From Chytriomyces cf. hyalinus JEL632 (Eukaryota; Chytridiomycota; Chytridiomycetes; Chytridiales; Chytriomycetaceae): a stretch of 25,493 nucleotides of DNA. The notes under the pieces are model-generated. The model was not told the DNA's origin and searched no databases. It worked only from the letters and a program-made list of their open reading frames with translations. Position numbers and translations under genes: made by a program. Shown here piece by piece: positions 19,971 through 25,493 of this stretch; position 1 is the stretch's first letter; each line of letters opens with the position of its first letter. Location of the stretch: positions 1 through 25,493 of the forward strand of contig JAIWWG010000179.1 in assembly GCA_025435555.1 (NCBI GenBank), written 5' to 3'.

Positions 19971-20154
19971 TCAACCGTCAAGCCCGAACTGACCATACAT
20001 ATCTTATTACCTTTACCGATCATCTGTTTTCTTAACATTTCCGCACTTTACTTCTGATTCTTTGGAGTTCTTGAACTTTTTTTGAGTGATTTTTGCTATC
20101 TTTCAACCCCGCACTTGTGTTACTGTGTAACTTGATTAAAAGAAACTGAAAACG
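19971..20154 (+). other. LINE 3' UTR (copy 1)
   Basis: 184 nt from the ORF2 stop to the telomere repeat, T-rich in the middle. A small inverted repeat, gttac-tgt-gtaac, sits at 20119-20131, 23 nt before the 3' end. The end is gattaaaagaaactgaaaac, A-rich but without a homopolymer tail. In this family type the reverse transcriptase recognises the RNA 3' end, so the hairpin is a candidate recognition element. Confidence 0.6.
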
Positions 20155-20164
20155 TTAGGGTTAG
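20155..20164 (+). repeat. Telomere repeat spacer between LINE copies
   Basis: Exactly TTAGGGTTAG, between the end of copy 1 and the 5' end of copy 2. Together with the preceding G and following A it matches the junction at 15203-15214 over 12 nt. This short, same-register spacer is the strongest sign of site-specific insertion in telomere repeats. Confidence 0.92.
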
Positions 20165-20181
20165 AAAAAAGTCTGTTTGAA

Positions 20182-22065
20182 ATGTCCACGGTCATCAAAA
20201 GCAGCAGCACCAACACCAAGCACCCGTTCGTGATGCTGGAGCTCAACATCGCAAAGCGCCTCAAGGGGACGGCTCGCTGTCCCGTGGCGGGATGCGGGTC
20301 GGCCTCTCTGAAGAGCCTTGGGGTGGGAGGGAATCCGAACCAGTTTGGGTTCTCCACCATCCAAATGCAGTGCACCACGTGCACCAAACGTTGCAGACTC
20401 AACGCAGCGCTGAAGGCAGGAGGGTCGGCCTCTGCGGACCTGTACGCAGAGTGGGAGAAGGCTTTCGGTAAGCTGGTCCCAGTCACTTCCACCACAGGCA
20501 CAGCAGCAAAGCGCCGCCGCCAGAACTCCGAAGCAGACACTGCCACTGCAGTCTCTACTTCCACACCCAGTGCTTCCCAGAGTCGTCTGATCCAACAGAC
20601 CCTCTCATTTGCTGCAGCCACCGCTGGCCGCTCTGTGGATCAGCCACCAGCAGGCTCAGCAGGCTCAGCAAGCACAGCAACAACCTCAACAACCAATCTC
20701 ACCACCCCAGCTGGTTCCGCAGGCCTTCCACAGAGCGAATTCAGCTTCATGGCACCCGCGCCAGCCATGCAGACCACCGCTGCAGCCTCCGAAATGTCGC
20801 CATCAGTGATTTCGAATGCATTTCCACCCCCTGCTGTGCCTGCCACAGCTGTCAACTGGCAGCAGCGTGCAGAGGCAGCAGAGGCCGCTACAGCTTCCCT
20901 TCAGACGCAGCTGCAGTCCCTGATTGCGCTGCTGGCCCAGCTGGTCACCCAGATGCAGCAGGGCTCAGTTGGTGTGGGTAAGTCATCAGGCACAGCAAAT
21001 GAGTGTCAGCCAACTGTGGCGCAGCCATTGAGCACAGCAACAGCCCTCTTGGCTTCCATCAGTGCTTCAACTGCTCCCACGCTCGCAGCACCAACTCCCA
21101 ATGGAGCCCAGTCCACCCACGTGCAGCCCCATGTGCGTACCTCTCGAAAAAGCGGTCGTGGAGGTCGCACTGGACCTGGAGGGCGTATTGTCCCAGGTGC
21201 TGCCCCTGCCTCAACAACAACTGTTTCTGTACCCGTTGCTGTTGAAAACACTTCCACACAGGTTGTTGAAGCCGCCTGGTCCACTGTTGCACGTAATGGA
21301 ACGCGTCGTGCCCCTCCACCATCTTGCGAATCTCGTCAACGCGCGCCGCAAACTCAGCAGCAGTATGATGAAAAAACACACCGCATGCGTCAAAAGAAGG
21401 CATTACAGATGGCGAAAGCTGTCCCTGAACCGAAAAAGTTTGCAGTGATCCGTGTTGAACTCCACAGCAGTCGTCAGTTGCGCGGATGTTCCTTCCGGGA
21501 CCGGAAACATTTGATCGATGCGTTTGTGGGACAGATGGGGGTTCGCCACAATGTGGCTCTTACCTCATCTATTGGTAACTCCATCATTGAGCTGTATTGT
21601 CCGACTGATGTTGTTCTGGAAGTGGTGCGAGTTCTTAGGGAGCGTGGCCAACAAGTCCTCCTTGCAGCCTTCAACCCACTCATATCCGACATTGACGGAA
21701 ATCGCCTTGACTCCACCCAGACAGAAAAAGCTGCCAAGCGCCTCGCGTTTTTGTGCAAAGCCGCACGTACTGTCAATCTCCGTGCTGCCATCCTTGCCGG
21801 TGCCTCTCAGCAACTCAAGGAAGCCACGCAGAAAGTGTTTGAAACCATCCGAGGCTCCCCATCCGACTCCCTTCTTGCACCCCCACGCCCCCACCGTAGC
21901 GCGTTTGCGAAATTTGCTGCCCCAGACACACTGTCGCTAACTGATTTTGTGACTCTCGACCCAGTTCCGGAATCTACTGAGTTTGTCGATAGTCAAGACG
22001 ATGTTGCCATGTCTGTGTCCAATCTGGATCTTGGTCCCGCGGCTGACGCCGCCGACCAAGAATGA
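20182..22065 (+). CDS. LINE ORF1 nucleic-acid-binding protein (copy 2, full length)
   Basis: 627 residues, presumed to coat element RNA and help bring it to the telomere. The N terminus has a zinc-ribbon-like pattern C33, C38, C64, C67 (CPVAGC...QCTTC), resembling ribbons in transposases and transcription factors rather than the CCHC knuckles of many LINE ORF1 proteins. A Ser/Thr/Ala/Pro-rich, probably disordered region follows. Residues 225-260 form a likely coiled coil (AEAAEAATASLQTQLQSL), suited to self-association. A basic Arg/Gly segment lies at 319-335. The conserved C-terminal region (about 405-500; RVELHSSRQLRG, SSIGNSIIELYCP) probably folds as an RNA-binding domain, by position only. 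The ATG at 20182 is the first in frame and 17 nt from the element start. The stop overlaps the ORF2 start. Confidence 0.88.
   Translation: MSTVIKSSSTNTKHPFVMLELNIAKRLKGTARCPVAGCGSASLKSLGVGGNPNQFGFSTIQMQCTTCTKRCRLNAALKAGGSASADLYAEWEKAFGKLVPVTSTTGTAAKRRRQNSEADTATAVSTSTPSASQSRLIQQTLSFAAATAGRSVDQPPAGSAGSASTATTSTTNLTTPAGSAGLPQSEFSFMAPAPAMQTTAAASEMSPSVISNAFPPPAVPATAVNWQQRAEAAEAATASLQTQLQSLIALLAQLVTQMQQGSVGVGKSSGTANECQPTVAQPLSTATALLASISASTAPTLAAPTPNGAQSTHVQPHVRTSRKSGRGGRTGPGGRIVPGAAPASTTTVSVPVAVENTSTQVVEAAWSTVARNGTRRAPPPSCESRQRAPQTQQQYDEKTHRMRQKKALQMAKAVPEPKKFAVIRVELHSSRQLRGCSFRDRKHLIDAFVGQMGVRHNVALTSSIGNSIIELYCPTDVVLEVVRVLRERGQQVLLAAFNPLISDIDGNRLDSTQTEKAAKRLAFLCKAARTVNLRAAILAGASQQLKEATQKVFETIRGSPSDSLLAPPRPHRSAFAKFAAPDTLSLTDFVTLDPVPESTEFVDSQDDVAMSVSNLDLGPAADAADQE
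22062..22065 (+). promoter_or_regulatory. ATGA stop-start overlap of ORF1 and ORF2
   Basis: The ORF2 ATG shares its TG with the ORF1 TGA. The same arrangement is at 16149-16152 in copy 1. In SART1 of silkworm a similar overlap supports reinitiation of ORF2 translation; the role here is inferred by analogy. Confidence 0.7.
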
Positions 22066-24911
22066 TCAAAATCGCATTTTCGAATCTCAACGGGCTGTCT
22101 GGCAAAGCCGAAGAAGTCCTGAGATTCAAGTCTGCGCAATCTGTTGACCTTTCTTTAATGGTGGAAACGTGGCTCTCCCCAACATCCTCCATTCCTTTTC
22201 GACCACACCTATTTAATATCACAAGTACAAACACGGAGGCAATTGCGGGAGGTCGGCGCAATTTTGGCGGCATTTTGGCGTTCTCAACTGCAACTCTCTC
22301 CCCCCAATTCCGAGTTATCTATGAAGATCCCTTGGGGTTCTATTGCGCAATGCGCATCTCTGATCTTATCCTCATCACTGCCTACATCCCCCCCTCTGCT
22401 GACAATCGGGTAATCGGGGACATGCTTCAAAAAGCGGAAACGTTATCTGAAGGCTTTACGTTGCGTTGTCTTTTGGTTGGCGATCTGAACGCACGGATGA
22501 CGGATGCTGGTGATTCACTCACAAACACACGTGGAACGTATATGCAGCAGGAACTGTTCAACTCTGGACTTGCGCTTCAAATCCCGGAGTCTGGGAAATG
22601 GACGTCGTGGGCTGGTGGTGGTCGAGGGATTCCGGATGTTGTACTCTCGAGCTTCCCAGTCTCTAACCTCACAGTTCATGAAGGCGAGTCACTTGGAGGT
22701 TCGGACCATCGGCCGCTGACATTTTCTGTGCCACTGGATGTCGAAACCAAGCCCAAGTCTTTTGCGCGCTGGAATGTTCGTCGCCTCACAACTGCCAAAT
22801 ACCATCAGCGTTTTGCTGAGGAGCTGGAGTCCACGCAGCAGGAGATCATGGATCAACTGGAATTGCTGCGAACACGCTTGGAAAGCCCTGCTGTGGGATA
22901 CGTTGCGGGTGTATCACAGTGCGATGCACACACCGTGGCACCTGCAGTAGGCGCCAACCCTCCGGGAAGTACTTCCCATGCTTCTCTTGATCCTGTTACC
23001 CACACTGCAGATTGCCCCAGAGCCACCACTCACATGTCTGACAGTCCTTCTCAGTCCGCTGGTCCATCCCACTCCCATCCACGTTCTGTCGATGCTCCCA
23101 ACCCATCTACGCAGCAGGACATGTGCTTATGCCTGGAATTGCTGCGAACGAGCTTTGAAAGCCCTGCTGTGGGGTACATCGCGGGTGCATCACAGTGCGA
23201 TGCACACACCGCGGTACCTGCAGTAGGCGCTCCCCTCCCGGGAAGTACTTCTCGCTCCTCGCTCTTGAACAATACTCACACACCAAACCGTGCTAGAACT
23301 CAAGAGTTGATCAACGAGGCCTGGGAACACTTCCTGTCATGGGTCCGAAATGCTGCGTCAAAGTCAATTGGTGTCCTCCAAGTCTCTGACCATCTGCCAT
23401 CGGAGTTTTGGACTGATGAGCTTGAACAAAGTCGGGACAACGTGCAGCAAGAACTTGCGAACGTGCAACAGGAAATCGAGCGTGGCCAGTTGTCTCGTCT
23501 CGAAATCAAACGCCTTGCTTCCGAACTGACCAACACTCAGCGTGCTTACCGGGCGGATCTGACCACACGCAAGCGCGTGCTCTTCGAAGATGCTGTCGAT
23601 AAGCTCACAGTCCCACAAAACATGTCCTCGTTCATGCGCATGGTAAAAGGAGCCAAGTCGCGAAAAGACCGCACTGTCTGCAAACTGGACCCGGCGAAAA
23701 TCAATGAACACGCTGCCCATTTTCGAACTACCTTTGGAGCACCTCCGACTGGACATCCCCAACCTGGACCCCCTGCGCTTGAGGAAATCCAGTCGCGTCC
23801 AACTCAGGAAGTCTTCAACCCGGATGCGATCATGTCTGCGATTGCTGGACTCCCACTCGGAAAGGCTACTGGATCCGATGGAATTCCTGCTGAACTCATC
23901 AAAGCCGGTGGCGATCTCATGGCTGACGTTCTCAGTGTTTTCCTGCCCATGGTCCATGCTGCTGCAACTATTCCATCTGACTGGAGGAAGGCGCTCATTG
24001 TGCCAGTCTTCAAGAAGAAGGGATCTGATCAGGACATTGCAAACTACCGACCTATTGCACTGACAAGTACGATACGACGACTCTACGAGCGGCTGCTTGT
24101 TCCTGAACTTGGACCCGTAATGCAACAACTCGATGACTTTCAAGGTGGCTTCAGACCCGGTCGGTCCTCGCTCGATCAAGCCATGGTTCTCCACGAAACC
24201 CTGAACACCAATGAACATGCTTCGACTATCCTGCTGGACATCAAAGCGGCATATGACGAAGTCGATCGAAGGGTTCTTTGGCAAATGCTCACACAAGTCT
24301 TCGGCCTGGACGAATTCATGCTTGCACGGCTCCAGGATCTTTTCGATCACAACTCGTGCTGTCTGGTGGTGGCTGGCGTGATTAGTGATCCGATTGACAA
24401 CGAACGAGGTCTTTTGCAGGGTGCTACTCTGTCCCCGATTTTGTTCAACTGTCACATCCATGGTCTCTCAATTCGGCTACGTGCTCCTGGAATCCCGCGA
24501 ATTCGAATCAACGGTATCCATCTCAATAACCTCCTGTTTGCAGACGATACGTCCTTGGTAGCTGCAAATCAACATGATCTCGCAGTCCTGCTCCGAACGT
24601 GTGAGGAATGGTCCAACACTGTCGGCATCCGGTTCTCGCCATCCAAGTGCATCTATCTCGGTCCTGTTCCAGCACTACGTGATGTACCTCTCAAGCTCTA
24701 CAACGTGGACCTTCCATCCCAGCAATGTGCCCCGTATCTCGGCATCCCTTTTGGCCAACACGGAATCAACTGGGCTCTGCTGGCAAAGGAACGAACTTCA
24801 AAAGCGCGTGGTGTCATTGTGGCGCTGGCATCGGTAGGTATGAATGCAATGGGCTGGGCTCCTGCAGCTTCTGTTACTATCTACAGGAGTTTCATTCGGC
24901 CGAGTCCTTGA
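22062..24911 (+). CDS. LINE ORF2 (copy 2), truncated by frameshift in the reverse transcriptase region
   Basis: Up to residue 947 it appears identical to ORF2 of copy 1, including all endonuclease motifs and the reverse transcriptase motifs through FADD (D828, D829). An extra A at 24903 (cggccgagtcc instead of cggccggtcc) shifts the frame and a TGA follows at 24909-24911. The product would lack the thumb-like region after the palm and the CCHC-like motif, so it is probably inactive for retrotransposition. A single-base sequencing or assembly error is a real alternative because the rest is so similar to copy 1. Confidence 0.9.
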   Translation: MIKIAFSNLNGLSGKAEEVLRFKSAQSVDLSLMVETWLSPTSSIPFRPHLFNITSTNTEAIAGGRRNFGGILAFSTATLSPQFRVIYEDPLGFYCAMRISDLILITAYIPPSADNRVIGDMLQKAETLSEGFTLRCLLVGDLNARMTDAGDSLTNTRGTYMQQELFNSGLALQIPESGKWTSWAGGGRGIPDVVLSSFPVSNLTVHEGESLGGSDHRPLTFSVPLDVETKPKSFARWNVRRLTTAKYHQRFAEELESTQQEIMDQLELLRTRLESPAVGYVAGVSQCDAHTVAPAVGANPPGSTSHASLDPVTHTADCPRATTHMSDSPSQSAGPSHSHPRSVDAPNPSTQQDMCLCLELLRTSFESPAVGYIAGASQCDAHTAVPAVGAPLPGSTSRSSLLNNTHTPNRARTQELINEAWEHFLSWVRNAASKSIGVLQVSDHLPSEFWTDELEQSRDNVQQELANVQQEIERGQLSRLEIKRLASELTNTQRAYRADLTTRKRVLFEDAVDKLTVPQNMSSFMRMVKGAKSRKDRTVCKLDPAKINEHAAHFRTTFGAPPTGHPQPGPPALEEIQSRPTQEVFNPDAIMSAIAGLPLGKATGSDGIPAELIKAGGDLMADVLSVFLPMVHAAATIPSDWRKALIVPVFKKKGSDQDIANYRPIALTSTIRRLYERLLVPELGPVMQQLDDFQGGFRPGRSSLDQAMVLHETLNTNEHASTILLDIKAAYDEVDRRVLWQMLTQVFGLDEFMLARLQDLFDHNSCCLVVAGVISDPIDNERGLLQGATLSPILFNCHIHGLSIRLRAPGIPRIRINGIHLNNLLFADDTSLVAANQHDLAVLLRTCEEWSNTVGIRFSPSKCIYLGPVPALRDVPLKLYNVDLPSQQCAPYLGIPFGQHGINWALLAKERTSKARGVIVALASVGMNAMGWAPAASVTIYRSFIRPSP

Positions 24912-25493
24912 ATATGGCATTGCTCTCAAGCTCCCATCCGCGTCCACGCTCAAGTTGTACGAGTCGGTCCAACGTCTTGCACTACGGACTCTCACATCAA
25001 CACCCCGCAACACGTCCACTGCCGCTCTCCACAAGCTGCTGCAAGTCGAACCATTCAAACACCGTGCTACCGAGCTCAATCTCATGTGGTCCTCCCGATT
25101 GCATAACTCAACTGATCGTTCTATCCCGGCTGTTCGTTTCTGGCGCGGCGCTCTGCTTGGTGCTGACAAACCATTTCAGGAATGTCTTCCCCGCCTTGCT
25201 CGCTCCAACCCACTTGTGACTCATGTGGATGCTAAATGGATTGATTTTCGACAGCAACCACTGGTTCCCCCACCTCCAGCTGAAGTTCCGTTCCGGTACC
25301 CTCCGAAGCCAAAACAAGCGCTGTCTGACAATGCTCGCAAGAAGCTGCGCAAGGAATCCATCGTCAACCTGGACAACAACCTGGACACCATTGCTGGCGC
25401 AATCCAAGTCGAAACCAAAGACCCAGTCCGGCCGTATCTGACTGCCTGCAAGGGAATTGACCGCAAGACACGCAACAACATCCTTCGCTGGAC
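24905..25493 (+). pseudogene. Out-of-frame remainder of ORF2 (copy 2), continues past the window
   Basis: Nucleotide sequence matches copy 1 from 18991 onward with the offset raised by one to 5914. It encodes the post-palm region (LEYGIALKLPSAS onward) in a frame no longer joined to the upstream part. The window ends about 95 nt before the CCHC-like motif. Confidence 0.85.

Larger units (their letters stand above)
15215..20154 (+). mobile_element. Telomere-targeted non-LTR retrotransposon (LINE), copy 1, 5'-truncated
   Basis: This copy matches copy 2 at a constant offset of 5913 bp from 15215 (matching 21128) up to 18989. It lacks about the first 960 bp of the full element, so ORF1 begins mid-protein, whereas ORF2 and the 3' UTR are complete. 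TTAGGG repeat flanks both ends. The 3' end (gaaactgaaaac) has no long poly(A) tail. The two-ORF design, APE endonuclease and telomere flanks resemble TRAS/SART, MoTeR and Giardia telomeric LINEs, but the clade cannot be set by eye. Confidence 0.92.
20165..25493 (+). mobile_element. Telomere-targeted LINE, copy 2, complete 5' end, runs off the window
   Basis: Starts with aaaaaagtctg directly after the telomere spacer and carries complete ORF1 and most of ORF2. Using copy 1 as a guide, the 3' end should lie about 575 nt beyond the window, giving an element near 5.9 kb. It is head-to-tail with copy 1 and almost identical to it. A 1-nt insertion at 24903 breaks ORF2. The ORF1 ATG is only 17 nt from the 5' end, so any promoter must be very short, internal or upstream. 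Confidence 0.92.

Noticed and set aside
24725-25219. 164-codon plus-strand frame crossing the insertion at 24903
   Set aside because: It joins two different non-native frames of ORF2 by way of the 1-nt insertion and is not a real protein.

Overview
This is nuclear DNA from a eukaryote, read outward toward a chromosome end. The evidence is GT-AG introns of 48-84 nt, an interrupted SET-domain lysine methyltransferase gene, satellite arrays, and non-LTR retrotransposons (LINEs) inserted in TTAGGG telomere repeats. Short introns and TTAGGG fit a microbial eukaryote such as a fungus or another protist. I cannot fix the lineage from sequence alone.

Layout, left to right. (1) 1-560: a G-rich degenerate minisatellite. 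(2) 886-2835 (+): an unrecognised four-exon gene with an acidic pentapeptide repeat. (3) 3167-4760 (-): a five-exon SMYD-like SET-domain gene, convergent with the previous one. (4) About 5040-6280 and 10465-10890: three copies (A, B, C) of a small cassette. It holds a hydrophobic exon, a conserved ~76-nt intron and, downstream in A and B, PAM2-like peptides (LNPxAxEFVP, the poly(A)-binding-protein interaction motif). B and C look decayed. (5) 6280-11440: gene-poor DNA with a ~1.2-kb-offset segmental duplication, a (CTG)9 tract and small tandem duplications. (6) About 12000-13780: old, degenerate tandem repeats. (7) 13783-15201: a 140-bp satellite, diverged on its inner (left) side and homogeneous on its outer (right) side. 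(8) 15202-25493: TTAGGGTTAG, then a 5'-truncated LINE, then TTAGGGTTAG, then a LINE with an intact 5' end that runs off the window.

The main discovery candidate is the last part: a head-to-tail array of a telomere-targeted LINE separated by only 10 nt of telomere repeat. ORF1 has an N-terminal zinc-ribbon-like motif, a short coiled coil and a basic Arg/Gly segment. ORF2 has an APE-type endonuclease, a reverse transcriptase and a C-terminal CCHC-like motif. The ORFs overlap by ATGA, which suggests stop-start coupled translation. The design recalls TRAS/SART of silkworm, MoTeR of Magnaporthe and the Giardia telomeric LINEs, but I do not assign a clade. The TTAGGG strand points right, so the chromosome end should lie to the right and the element's 3' end faces it. 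That fits priming from a nick in the C-rich strand of duplex telomere better than priming from the terminal overhang.

The two copies appear almost identical over their shared ~4.9 kb, apart from a 1-nt insertion that breaks ORF2 of the outer copy. ORF2 of the inner copy is intact although its ORF1 is truncated.
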